Below, one piece after another: positions 1 to 10,709 of a stretch of 64,000 nt of DNA; position 1 is the first letter of the stretch, and each line of letters opens with the position of its first letter. Made by a program: the position numbers and the translations under genes. This DNA comes from Atriophallophorus winterbourni (lineage: Eukaryota; Platyhelminthes; Trematoda; Plagiorchiida; Microphallidae), in assembly GCA_013407085.1 (NCBI GenBank), contig JACCGJ010000633.1:1-64000 (forward strand), given 5' to 3'. Under the pieces are notes generated by a model. The model was not told where the DNA came from and made no database searches. It was given only the letters and a program-made list of their open reading frames with translations.

Positions 1-955
1 AGTCGCTAATGGACTGTTTTTTCGTGACGCGGCATGCAAAGACTTTGGTCTACCAATGCAGCATGAGCAAGACCAAAGTCCCTTGGTCAAGGGACTGTAA
101 TCGCCACCAACATCACTGTTGGAAACTGTCAGCTCGAACAGTACATCAGTGTTTCACATATCTTGGTTCAACCATTGCGGATAACCTCTCGCTAGACACG
201 GAGATTGATAAGCGGATTGGCAGAGCAGCTGTCATTTTGTCCCGATTGAACTCTCGTGTTTGGGGTAACCGCAAGCTGACTTTAAAGACAAAGATGATGG
301 TATACAGCGCGTGCGTACTAAATGCTTTACTATACGGCAGTGAAACCTGGACCACCCACGCAAGACACGAACAGAAGCTGAATGCTTTCCATCTACGAAG
401 CATCCGTCGTATCTTGAACATATCGTGGATGGACAGAGTGACTAACGCTGAAGTGCTTTCAAAATCTGGTCTACAGAGCATGATCACCCTATTACGTCAG
501 CGCCGCTGCGGTGGCTTGGTCATGTATATATAATGAAAAATGGTCGTATTCTATTTCGAGATCTACTCTACGGTGAGTTGCAATTAGGAAGTCGACCATT
601 GGGCAGACCGCACTTGCGGTACAAAGATGTTTTCAAAAGAGATATGAAAGCTCTTGACATTGACCCCGCAAGCTGGGAAGAACTTGCTCTTGACCGCTCA
701 CTTTGGAGGCATCGTGTAAAGCGTCGACTGCAAGCCGGGAAGGAGCAAATACAGCTCCCGGCTGCTGAACGCAGATCACGCCGCCGGCGTGCAACTGATG
801 CAATACAACAGAGTTCTGACTATCGTTGCAAGCGCTGCGGGAGAGATTATTCCTCCCGAATCGGACTGTTTAGTCATTCAAAAAGTTGCAAAACATGAAA
901 TTCATGCGATGTGATTTACATCCATGGTCGACATCGACCGACGGAGGCCAACAAC
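1..955 (+). mobile_element. RTE-like non-LTR retrotransposon, 3' end (RT tail and C2H2 finger)
   Basis: Two ORFs (9-533 and 533-898) that overlap in different frames together read as the C-terminal part of a non-LTR reverse transcriptase. Seen: the post-catalytic region with a YGSETW motif near 340 and a block of the type RRILNISWMDRVTN near 410-440. Then comes a GRPHLRYKDVFKRD / WEELALDRSLWR tail, and a final C2H2-like finger (C-x2-C then H-x4-C, about 826-892). This tail is known from RTE-like elements often misannotated as craniofacial development protein 2. The catalytic YADD part lies left of the window or is lost. At least one frameshift near 533 makes this a dead copy. A CAA-rich stretch near 947-960 may be the 3' tail. 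Confidence 0.8.
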
Positions 956-1444
956 AACATCGTTAGCTGTGAAATTGCAGCAGGTGCTCTAAATTTACTC
1001 ACATGTGAATTCAAAGTGTTCACCGATCGGATAGTTCTATGATTCCGTCCATGCGCAAAATCTAATCGCTAATTTTCAAAATGAAAAACGTACACCGAGA
1101 CCATTAATTTCGGCTCCACGATACTCAATTTAACCTAGGAATGAAAGTCACTGGGAAAGCTCTGGGCAATTTAAGGTTATCGTGTATGGAAATTAACTAG
1201 AGCTAAATTAAAATTTTAATGTTCCGTTCTTTTTACGAACGATTCTCGCTGTCTAACTCCTGTAAAGTCTATCAGTAATGGGTATCTATGTTCGTATGAA
1301 AAGGAATTGAAAGGACTAAGTGTATTGCATGATAATTATGTAGGCAAGAAAAGATTTAGATGTCCACGAATAATGGGGAAAAATGGAAGAACATGCGATT
1401 ATCAGTATTGTTGTTGGCCGCATTCGGTCGATGTCAACCATGAA
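956..1444. other. Spacer between two inverted RTE-like copies
   Basis: No coding sequence or RNA is recognisable. The stretch is AT-rich and separates two copies of the same retroelement lying tail to tail. Confidence 0.5.
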
Positions 1445-2285
1445 TGTACATCACAATCGCGCGATATGTTCATGTTCCACAGCTTTTTGAATGACCAAAC
1501 AGTCCGATTCGAGAGGAACAATTTCTTCCGCAGCGCTCGCAGCGATAGGCATTACCAGGTCAAACGGCGTCAGTTGCATATTAGCGGCGTGCTCCTCTCC
1601 GGCTTGCAGATGACGCTTTGTAAAATGCCTCCAGTGTGAGTGGATCAGAGCAAGTTCTTCCCAAACTGGCGAGGTCAATGCCACGAGCTTTCATATCTCT
1701 TTAGCAAACGTTTATGTATGGCAGATGCGGTCTGCCTGAAGGCCGACTTCCTGATTTCAACTTACCATAGATGAGATCGTTCTGAATACGACCATTTTCC
1801 ATTCTGTAGACGTGGATAAGCCACCTTAGGCTGCGCTGACGTAGTAGGGTGAACATGCTCGTAGATCAGCTTTTGAAAGCACCTTAGCATTGATCACCTT
1901 GTCCATCCACGATATGTTCAAGATACGACGGATGCTTCGTAGATGAAAAGCATTCAACTTTTTTCATGTCTTGCGTAGATGGTCCAGGTTTCAGTGCCAT
2001 TTAGTGAAGCATTTAGTTCGCACGCGCTGTATACGATCATGTTTGTCTTTACAGTCAACTTGCCCCTAACAACAGAGTTTAATCAAGACAAAATGAAAGC
2101 TGCTCTTCCAATCCGCTTATCAATCTCCGTTTCCAGCAAGAGGTTATCCAAAATGGTTGAACCAAGATATGTGGAATGATGTACTGGTTCAAGCTGACCG
2201 TTTCCAACAGTGATGATTGGAAGCTATACGATCCCTTGAGCAAGGACTTTGGTTTTGCTCATTCTGAGTGTTAGCTCGAAGTCTT
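1445..2285 (-). mobile_element. Second RTE-like 3' end, inverted relative to the first
   Basis: The reverse complement of about 1450-2280 aligns with 50-890 by eye along almost its whole length. Shared blocks include GAGCAAAACCAAAGTCC, ACATATCTTGGTTCAACCATT, GAGATTGATAAGCGGATTGG and CATCCGTCGTATCTTGAACA. The encoded tail (WEELALIHSHWRHFTKRHLQAGEE) matches the first copy. Frames are broken by indels, so it is non-functional. With the copy at 1-955 it forms a roughly 0.85-kb imperfect inverted repeat around a 0.5-kb spacer. Confidence 0.8.
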
Positions 2286-2865
2286 TTACGTATGATTATG
2301 TTCATGACACATTTCCATCAAAAAGTTTGTATTTCTCGAAGATCCTTTCACCTATCAAAGAACAGAACACCATAAATTTAATTAGGAAATAAAAATGTGA
2401 TTGTAAAATCTAAACTTCTCAGTTTTTGATAATTATCCAGTAGAAAATGCTTATCTAATCAGCCAATCAATGAACGTCGAATAAAAGCAAAATGTCTAGT
2501 TTAACATACAGTTTATTCCTCTACGGTTTACAAAGTGGGCGCCGACGGATGTCTCACAATTCATTTTTTCTGAACCTGGGATTTTGATGGAAAAAGCAAC
2601 AATCCTGATACACCTAGTAAACTGGAATCGTGCGCCATTAGAGTTCAAAACACATGACGTGCATTAATTTGGAGAAAATCAATAACATTTATTTGGCCGT
2701 CTTAGCACGCTTCCTTCAACCTCATTACGTTCTTCGCCTACGTGAAGTATTGAATCTGCTTGACGAGAGGCACAATCTATCTACGAATCCAGAAATCACT
2801 GCTCCACGTTCTTTTAATTACGTCGGTATATTATATATATAATATATTAGAAAAAAGCAAAAGCT
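2286..2865. other. AT-rich stretch, nothing recognised
   Basis: No similarity to known coding regions or to other repeats in the window was seen. Short ORFs look like chance. Confidence 0.4.
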
Positions 2866-2868
2866 AGA

Positions 2869-2940
2869 ATGATCCTACTCTCCCCCACCTGATGACCGAA
2901 CAAAACAGCCAGAACACTGGTAGTGGTGTGCAAGGATGGG
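2869..2940 (+). ncRNA. Hammerhead-ribozyme-like motif, degenerate (family 2)
   Basis: Seen: CCAC (2885-2888), CTGATGA core (2889-2895), a spacer ending AACAGCCA, GAAC in place of the GAAA box (about 2912-2915), CTGGTA, then GTGG (2923-2926) complementary to CCAC. The order CTGATGA / GAAA / UH with a closing stem I is that of a type I hammerhead. It is a diverged plus-strand copy of the better motif on the minus strand at 62874-62919, and the flanks also align. The GAAA box is altered and stem II is disrupted, so self-cleavage is unlikely here. Confidence 0.5.
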
Positions 2941-3479
2941 CTTGTTTGTTAGCACCATCAATACAAAAGCTAAACCATTTTATTTCAAGCATCGCAGCCA
3001 CCGTTGCCAGGATATGCAATATCATTATATTACTCAGATAGAACGGATGGAATGACACCCTGAGGCACTTCACACGATCGTAAACAAAACGACTAAGGTT
3101 GAACCGGGAGTTTTATCCGAATCCGATAGATCATAATATTAAGGATACCTCTGATGCCACGGCGACATTTATTGCGCAAGTATTTATCCGAAGAATGTGT
3201 CACTTCTAACAAATTTGTCAGGTTTAATAGAGACGGAAGGTCTAAGTGACGTAGTTGTTAACCCTCGGCTGTGATAGCATTTACGCAGGCTGAACGTTAA
3301 CAAATGTTTAGTGAAAGACGAAATAAGACCGGCGATTCTGAAGTCGTGTCAGCTGGAGATTCGCGGTCCACTATGTATTTAGTGAGTGTTTAAATAAAAA
3401 TTTAAACACTCAGTAAATAAATGCAAATCGTACCAGCCGACCGAATAATAAGAGTTAATACACTAGCAACATGGATTTA
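2941..3479. other. Stretch with no gene recognised
   Basis: No gene or repeat recognised, apart from a short palindrome GTGTTTAAATAAAAATTTAAACAC near 3386-3409. Confidence 0.4.
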
Positions 3480-4420
3480 GAAAAACATATTCAGCATGAC
3501 TAACTAGCTCACGAATTTAAAACTTTCACGCAAGAATCAGACGAAGGGAGTCGAGTACATGGCTGTTACTTAGATATATCCAAAGCTTTCAAACGTTTTG
3601 ATCATTTTTCACTAGTTCAAACGCTGCAGGATCTTGGCATCACTAGAAATCTGCTTGCTCTGTTCACAAGTTATTGGTCTAAACGCAAAGCGAAAGTGAA
3701 ACGGGATCGATTTATTGAAGCCACAAGCGGAATTCAAAAATATGCAGTACTGGGTAAAATACAGTTTCTAATATTCATAATTGGTATGCCGCAATTGGTG
3801 TGATGTAAATTTGTTTGTGATGCAAAACTTTGGATGAGGGCTAACTCTGCTGAAGATTGCCTAGTTTTACAAGTGGAACTAAATAGGCTGCACCAGTAGT
3901 CGACTCAAACTAGCTGCACCTCAATTTCCGCAAGCGCAAAGATGTTACGGCTTAGAAAATCTTTTCCTTAATCTTAATAACTTGCCAATCAAACGCTTGA
4001 CCGGAGTACATCAGAAAAGGAACTTGGTACCTAGGTATGCACAGATTTGATGAAAAATCTGCAGTGTGAGGCCACCTAAAAGCATGCATGTGGCATATTG
4101 CGCATAAGGAGAAAAATGTTTTAACGTTTCTCGTCACACTGTTTAACAAAATTACTCAAAACTTGCACACGCCTACTGGGCACTATGCAGCGCTAGCTTG
4201 GGCAACGTGGTTGTACAAAGACATGTTGCTAATCGATTGGATCTATCATAAGGCAACTAAAATAGTAATCTCCCCTCTAAGCAGCAATGGTTTAGACGCG
4301 GATTGTGCACTTTAGAGCGCGAGCGCATCCAAGGAGACCAAATTCTGATACATTGAATAATGCACAAGGGGTTCCCCTCTCTCTGGCACCTACTCAAAAT
4401 GTTCTCCACTCTCCACACGC
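3480..4420 (+). mobile_element. CR1-like non-LTR retrotransposon fragment, badly decayed
   Basis: Plus-strand translation shows CYLDISKAFKRFDHFSLVQTLQDLGI (about 3560-3640), the RT palm motif with its first catalytic aspartate. It is followed by VCDAKLWMRANSAEDCLVLQ (about 3810-3880), which corresponds to the FADD-KLW block, but the second catalytic aspartate is lost. Further on, pieces resembling the thumb and tail region appear (about 4060-4260). Stop codons and frameshifts are frequent. The same family is at 14.3-16.7, 22.2-23.0, 24.1-27.0 and 34.5-35.0 kb. Confidence 0.7.
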
Positions 4421-5572
4421 AGTCATCATTTCACACTTCAAATAATGTCGCCACAACTCGGATTCCGTCCATGAATGCTTTCAATGAAACACTTTACCAC
4501 CAGAAATCATGTAGTCACTGAATGAATTAATCCTCAAAAAGTTTATGGACCTCACGTCAAATAACACTATTGGCCTCAGTTTACGGAAAATAATCCGTAA
4601 TTTCATTTTACACATGAAAATGTACCCTCACAAACATTTTTGACCGATATTTGCATGCTCGATGTCAAACTTGAAAATATTTTCACTCCTATTTCGAACC
4701 ACATGGATCGAAACATGTATGTTTTTAAGTCATACACGTATATCCTATTCTGTTGTACAGCTATTTGCTTGTTTTCACCATAAATCTTAAAGCTTTCTCC
4801 TCATCATAAGTTAGATTTACCTCAATGAGAGTCAGTATGATCCGAATTCGACATATTACTGCTAAACTTACAGAAGGCTGGGTGGCTATAATAGTTCATA
4901 TGAAATAAAAGCGGTTAAAAGCATTTGCTTCAGGAAATAGGAACTGTAAAATGAATATGAAGATTTCAATGAAGGCATCGCCAGCCAGGAGTTATCTATA
5001 CATCTTAACACGCGTAAACGTTAGTGGCAAATCATGGTTGCACGAAAGTGGGATAAATTCTGAATAAATTAGATATTATGGCAGCATAGAATTTCGTGCG
5101 CAGAGTAATTCAGTGAAAATCTGTTAACCAGATGTATCTTTTGTAAATGTTTGATCAGGTAGGGCTAACGTTAATAGATACTCACGTAAGCAGCATTAAC
5201 ATAAATATAATCCAAATTCTTATTATTATATTAGTTATATCATTTTTGTGCTCTCAATAGCAAAATTTGGTGCAACATTGAAAACATGAACACGTGCCAA
5301 AACTAAAGTTATGCAATAGCACATGCGAAGGAGTGGAAAACAACTATAGCAAACAAAAACTGTTGAGTTAAGCGCATTTTAAAACATTCTTATCATGCTT
5401 GTTGCAACTAGAACGTGCAAAACATAACCCCGGGAAGCATGAGGTTTCTTGGAATCATTATCCGCACTAAGGTGTAAAATTATATTTCAATGCATTGAAT
5501 CAAACTAATTCAGCCAAAATCAGCCTGAATAACATGTGAGAATATTCATTAAAAACTAAAAATACTGTTTAT
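4421..5572. other. Intergenic DNA 3' of the CRELD gene
   Basis: AT-rich with no recognisable coding sequence or repeat. It includes the 3' flank of the minus-strand CRELD gene. Confidence 0.4.
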
Positions 5573-5578
5573 TTTATT
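5573..5578 (-). terminator. Polyadenylation signal of the CRELD gene
   Basis: AATAAA on the minus strand, about 50 bp past the stop codon of the CRELD reading frame. It is correctly oriented and at a plausible distance. Confidence 0.65.
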
Positions 5579-5626
5579 GAAAGTGTGTTTGTGCAAAAGC
5601 AAACTCTTAATATAACTGATTGAGTG

Positions 5627-6811
5627 TCAAACTTGCTTGGAAAATAGGAAATCCAGACGTCCAGATTGCCTATACAAAAATGCTGACAATATAGCAATTA
5701 TTAATAGTGAAATGTACAAATTTTGATTAAAACAGTAACAAAATATGATAAAAAGTACAAGAGCAGCAGCATACTTTCCAAATTCAATAGCATATGGCAC
5801 TGTCCAGATGATTCTTTGTGTGAATTTGGATTTTCGATGTGGCTTCACTGACTTCAATACACAAATACCATTTTTTCTATAATACTCAGATTTGCAAACA
5901 CAAGAAAATCCACCTGGAAAATTTTTGCACATTTCACCCTCTTTCGTGCAAGGATTTTCTTTCACAACACATTCGTTTATATCCACACAAAATCCAGAAT
6001 CCATTTCATACCCAGATTTGCAAGTAATACAGTGTGTTGAATCACATGTAGCACATTCTAAAGCGCATGATTTGCATTCATAAGAACCTGGAACGTTCAC
6101 ACAGTAAGAGCCGGGTCGACAAGGGGATTTATCACATTCATCGACATCTTGACAAATAGTTTCTGCAGAAATATTTTTTATCCAGCCAGAAGAACATTCA
6201 ATACAATCATTGGGATTCGGTCCGGAACAACCAATACATGAGTTGTGACAGGGTAGACAGCTATCATTTTCGAAAAAATGAGTTTGATTAGCACAATTTT
6301 CACACGTTGATCCAGTGTATCCGGTAAAACATGAACAAGTTCCAGTGCCTGAACGAGTACCATTTCCATGACAATAGCCTCCCGCAGAGCATGGCATGCA
6401 AGGTAAACAATCGGCACCAAAGTGGTTGAATGGACAACACAATTTAGTTGACGAAATGCATATATCTTCAGTTAGTTCGTAAATGGAAGATTGATTATGT
6501 TTAAAAACATTGGTCCACCATTTTTCTAGAACGGGTTCAACCGTTTCCAACGCTTCAAAGCACATTTTGTCATGATGTTCACATACTTTGTCTAATAATT
6601 CGTGAAACCTAATTTCACTTGTGGCATAACTACCAACATTCATTTCCTCCCATAAAGTATTGCCACCAACGAAACCTTTTGGCTGCTCATTGGTCACCAT
6701 GGAGGAGAATTTGAAGGTAATTTTCCGACATTTGTCACATTCATCTGTTGAAAACGCCGTAACTTCGATTACAAACAATAGTGTAGTGATCAAAATTGTT
6801 GAAACGCTCAT
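5627..6811 (-). CDS. CRELD: CRELD-type cysteine-rich EGF-repeat membrane protein
   Basis: A 394-residue uninterrupted frame. Residues 1-20 are a hydrophobic signal peptide. Residues 21-125 form the Canopy-like (DUF3456) domain, with a CDKC motif at 24-27 and the KWWTNVF block near 97-103. Cysteine-rich EGF/furin-like repeats occupy 126-265. Two calcium-binding EGF starts follow, DVDEC (222-226) and DINEC (277-281). Two membrane segments (about 347-360 and 365-380) end the protein, which is the CRELD1 layout rather than the soluble CRELD2. The family acts in the endoplasmic reticulum as disulfide-active chaperone-like proteins, and vertebrate CRELD1 affects calcineurin signalling. NXS/T sites fit a luminal chain. 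The start is the first ATG before the signal peptide. No intron is seen, so an intron-poor gene or retrocopy is possible. An old LTR begins about 85 bp upstream. Confidence 0.9.
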   Translation of the reverse strand: MSVSTILITTLLFVIEVTAFSTDECDKCRKITFKFSSMVTNEQPKGFVGGNTLWEEMNVGSYATSEIRFHELLDKVCEHHDKMCFEALETVEPVLEKWWTNVFKHNQSSIYELTEDICISSTKLCCPFNHFGADCLPCMPCSAGGYCHGNGTRSGTGTCSCFTGYTGSTCENCANQTHFFENDSCLPCHNSCIGCSGPNPNDCIECSSGWIKNISAETICQDVDECDKSPCRPGSYCVNVPGSYECKSCALECATCDSTHCITCKSGYEMDSGFCVDINECVVKENPCTKEGEMCKNFPGGFSCVCKSEYYRKNGICVLKSVKPHRKSKFTQRIIWTVPYAIEFGKYAAALVLFIIFCYCFNQNLYISLLIIAILSAFLYRQSGRLDFLFSKQV

Positions 6812-6894
6812 CGAAAATTCAAATTCACACCAACTTACGTGTGAAAATCAAGGTTGAAATGATTTTTATGAACAACTCTGTGACTGCGTAAAAT
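6812..6894 (-). promoter_or_regulatory. Short 5' flank of the CRELD gene
   Basis: Only about 83 bp separates the CRELD start codon from an LTR-like sequence at 6895. No clear TATA box lies within it, so any core promoter must overlap the LTR or lie beyond it. A GTAAGT near the start codon has no matching acceptor and is probably chance. The promoter call rests on position only. Confidence 0.3.
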
Positions 6895-7120
6895 TGCAGT
6901 GAAATACTTCTACTTTGTACCTCCGTATTTGTACATAAACTTCCTGCCTGATTTTTGCACGGTTATCCGCTTGATATCTATGTATATTTCGTTCGAATTA
7001 ATGCAGGTAAAATATACTTATTGGCGGTAATATAATTTCGAAACCTCGAAAGTTGACTTCTTCCGTGGTTGGGACGTTTGTGTGCGTCGCTTTGTGAGGA
7101 AATTGTGATTAACGGAACTG
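6895..7120 (+). repeat. LTR-like sequence of the gypsy B family (solo or partial)
   Basis: Aligns by eye with the 3' LTR of gypsy B at 21817-22035. Both open with TGYAGTGA. They share a GAATTAATGC..GTAAAATATA block, TTGGCGGT.AATATAA, GTTTGTGTGCGTCGCT and AATTGTGATTAACGGA. No internal element sequence is attached on either side, so it is a solo LTR or a fragment. It points away from CRELD. Confidence 0.65.
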
Positions 7121-7317
7121 TAGTGGATAACTGCGATAATATAATAGAAAAATGTTACAGTAATAGCAGACAAAGAAACGAACTCACTGTAAGTGAAAAT
7201 TCAATGTCCATAGCAATTATCCACACAAACAAATTCCGATTCCGAAATCCAGCTCATCGCGTTGATCTGCAGATATAATTGGCGATACTGAAAAATGCTG
7301 CGAGACGTCAATTTTGC
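7121..7317. other. Spacer between two inverted LTRs
   Basis: Unique-looking sequence between the plus-oriented LTR at 6895-7120 and the minus-oriented LTR of gypsy A. No gene is seen. Confidence 0.4.
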
Positions 7318-7671
7318 CGTTAACCGTCGTGATTCACAAAGACGCAACAATAGAGCACCGGCGAACAACGCAGAAGAAGAACGCGTGCGGAAAAAGTATA
7401 TTGTTAATTAATGAGTATTTACAGAATGCGATACCGGAAATGAGTGACGACAACTCATTTAACGAACTGAAGATAAATAATATTTGAGTGATGATAACGA
7501 GAATTAATCGATAGATCGACGTGGCAATATCGATTATCGGAACCAAACAACAATTTTTAATTAATGGATAAAAATGATACTAACATGTGTATGCATAAAT
7601 CTCTGATTAAAAGAAGCATCGATGAAAATGAAAATACATTTGAGAACAAAATGAAATTACAAATTGCTACA
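7318..7671 (-). repeat. 3' LTR of gypsy A
   Basis: On the minus strand, a purine-rich stretch (AGGGCGGAAGT, about 7672-7684) is followed by TGTAGCAATTTG at 7671, as expected for a polypurine tract and LTR start after pol. The distal part ends near GTTAACGG, resembling the ends of the LTRs at 7110 and 22025. An inner 200-bp stretch (7340-7520) also aligns with plus-strand 17080-17270. Confidence 0.6.
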
Positions 7672-7869
7672 GAACTTCCGCCCTAGAGCGTTAGTCGACG
7701 GATGAACGCTCGATACACCGTTTATGGTATGTATTCAACCAGTCTTGCGGGGAACCTCACTCTACGGCCGGTACGTGTTTTGCGTGGTGAAGGGTTACAT
7801 ACTACGTGTGAGGGCCGATTTGAGAGATCATCATAGTTTGTCGTATGTTGTGTGGGCGGAGTTAAAGGG

Positions 7870-10067
7870 GTAGCTTCTTGTAATGATTTTGCTCGACGTA
7901 AGCAGGTTTCAAGCGATCGATGCTAACTTTGTCTTTGATGCCGTTGCGCAGCAGGACGAAATAATTCTCTTTGCGATCCATTACTTCGAATGGTCTTTCG
8001 TACGGAGTTTGTAAGGACTTTCTAACAGCATCGACTCGAACAAAGACGTAGGGACAACTCTTGAGGTCATTGTGGATAAATGATGGACGGTCAGCAATAC
8101 GTGTGAAAAGTGTTTCTTGAGTCTTGAGCAGTTTGATGCTGGTTCAACTTCGCCGGTAGTGCGTGTGTCAAGTACCATCTCACTAGACAGTCTCAATGTG
8201 GTGCCAAATACCATTTCTGAGGGACAACAACCGATGTCTTCTTTAACGGTGTTTCGAATACCGTGAAGTAAAGTAGGAAGGCATTCGTTGCATTCTGTTC
8301 CTAAACAAGCGGTAAGGGCAGCCCTCAACTGACGATGGAAACATTCAACTAGTCCATTAGCTGCAGGATGGTATGCGGTGGTACGCAGATGATCGCATAC
8401 TAATAAGCGGCTTAGTTCGCGGAACAAAACACTTGTATATTGCGATCCTCTGTCAGTGGTAATGGTACTAGGCACACCAAAATGGAGATCTAAGAATCGA
8501 CGAATTTTCGTGCGATAGTTTCGGTAGAAATATCTCGCAAAGGAATTGCTATGGGTAAGCGTGTATATCTGTCAAAACGGGTCATGATATTGCTATACGT
8601 CCGAGAAACAGGTAGAGGACCAACGATGTCCAGGTGGACATGCTTGAATCGACCGTCAGGTAAAGGAAATGTACTCATGGAAGCGGGTGTGCCGGTGGAT
8701 TTTACTGGTCTGGCAAGTCATACAGTGTTTTGCCCATTGACAAATTTCGCGTTGAATATTGTGTCAGATGAAAGGATCTGTGATACGTTTGACGGTTGAG
8801 CGAATGCTCGGATGCGACAGTCCATGAAAGTGATCGAAAATCTTCCGGCGATATATTTTTTGGACGAAAGGTCTCAGCTTACCGGTCGATATATCACAGT
8901 GGATATTAGGATCGTAATACAGCAGCTGAAAAAGGGGAAATTTAAGCGACTTGTTTGCAACGATTTCCGAAAATTCAGTGTCATATTCTGAATGACTGGC
9001 CAGTACTTTGAGGTCGAGTACCGGGTTGCCTATCTGTTGGAAAGTACAACGTGATAAATCATCAGCGACAAGGTAAAGGTCACCATCAATGTGTCTAATA
9101 TCTGTGGTGAACTGCGCAATGAAGTCGAGTTGCCAAATTTTTCTTGGAGAGTTTCGGTCTGTAGGAGATCGGAACGCATAAACCATTGGCTTGTGATCGG
9201 TGAACACAGTAAAGGTGCGTCCTTCGAGTAAGTGACGGAAGTGTTTAACAGCTAGGTAAATAGCGAAGAGTTTGCGTCCAAAAGTGTTGGTCGCAAATTC
9301 CGTGAAACAAAGGACAGTGGTTGAATTTCTCTGTTTATTTCTCGATGCAGCACGGCTCCGACTGCAACTTTTAATGCGTCGGTTTTCAGAACCAAATGTG
9401 CGTTTTCGTCGGTTTTCAAGTGACTTAGAGCGGAACCGTTGCTTAAAAGTTCTTTAGGCTTAAGAAATGCGCATTCTGCTGCGGTTGTAATTGACAGCTT
9501 TTTGGGATTACATTTAAGCATATCGGTGAGCAGTTGGAGTATCTTAGCGGCGCTGGGAATAAATCGTCCGCAATAATTTACGGCGCCTAAGAAACAGCGT
9601 AAGCTCTTGATTGATTGTTGCATTGGATATTCTTGTATGGACCGTGTCTTTTCGGGTAATGGGCTTATTCTATTACTGTCAATCCTATGGCAAAGAAAAT
9701 CAATAGTCGACTAGCCAAAAACGCATATTGATAGTAACGCTGTATCGGGCTACACGTTAGAATATTTCACGGAGGTATCGTACATGCTCCGCGTGTGATG
9801 AACTAGCTACTTATACGTCGTTGATATACACGAAGACGAAATCAAGACCACGAATAATCCGATCGATGAACCTTTGAAAAGTCTGTTCTGCGTTGCGCAA
9901 ACCAAAGGGCATGAGAAGGAATTTGAAAAGACCAAATATCGTTATTACAGCAGTCTTAGCAATATCGTTAGGCGTTTATGAGAATCGTGGTATGCACGTA
10001 CGAGGTCCAATTTGGAGAAAACTGATTTTCCGTAAAGGCTACGCGAAAACTCGTGATCGTGCGGAAT
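7870..10067 (-). pseudogene. pol: Gypsy A pol, RT second half to integrase (broken)
   Basis: Minus-strand pieces in order. RT has GKSVFSKLDLVRAYH near 10010, MPFGLRNAEQTFQRFID near 9880-9910, and VYINDV at the catalytic YxDD position, with N replacing the first D. RNase H and its connection follow (9252-9623 and 8764-9207, including FTDHKP and ADDLSR). The integrase zinc region comes next, then the core with HLDIVGPLP (about 8610-8640), TTDRGSQYTS (about 8435-8465) and NGLVECFH (about 8340-8365), so D, D and E are all visible. A tail DRKENYFVLLRNGIKDKVSIDRLKPA ends near 7880. The RT lesion and frame breaks make it inactive. Confidence 0.85.
10065..10067. repeat. Target-site duplication, left copy (AAT)
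   Basis: AAT before the RTE-like element matches AAT at 13664-13666 after it. Removing the element plus one AAT rejoins the gypsy RT reading frame in phase. This fixes both junctions. Confidence 0.65.
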
Positions 10068-10709
10068 ATGGTATGTTACAAAGGTTGTCACAGCCGGGGT
10101 CGGTAGTAGTAATAAGCCATCTACTATCTATAAAATGCTCCCACGTGGCGTGCGTCTCAAATAGCCTCTGACAACCAAGTCCAACTCCTGGCCTGCATGA
10201 GTGGCTGTCACAAGCCCGGCGGAACTGCTCTTACTGACAGGAGAATGGGCGAAGGCGGGTGACTGGCGACTTAAAACCAGTTTGCTCCGGGCAGATGAAG
10301 CTCGTCAGCTACTGACAATCCATCTAGGATGGAAAACCCTGACTCCAAACCCCCACTGCCTTGTGGGTCACCCGATTGCGGGAAAGGCTTCGGGAAAAAG
10401 CCCTGAGTAAAAATCAGGAGAGAAGCCTCGTAGGTAGATAACTGGCGCACAGCGCATTTATCTTCCAACTCCCTGCTGCCTTGTAGGTTGCACTTGGCTG
10501 TGCAAAGGCTAGAGAGGTGTAATCGAACAAACACCAATTAGTGCTGGGGACATCACTTGTACACTATCCCCAAGAAAATTCATGATGATGTCACAATGTA
10601 TATCTCAGCTCTCTGCTACGGCGTTCCAGAGACTCGACGCGCCCTTGGCTATCCCAGCGGCTAGGGTGTAAAGTAAGCTAGCTGGTAAATATCCCTAAGG
10701 ACTTTTATC

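Noticed and set aside
6178..6420. 80-codon minus ORF within CRELD
   Set aside because: Shifted-frame shadow of the EGF-repeat coding sequence.
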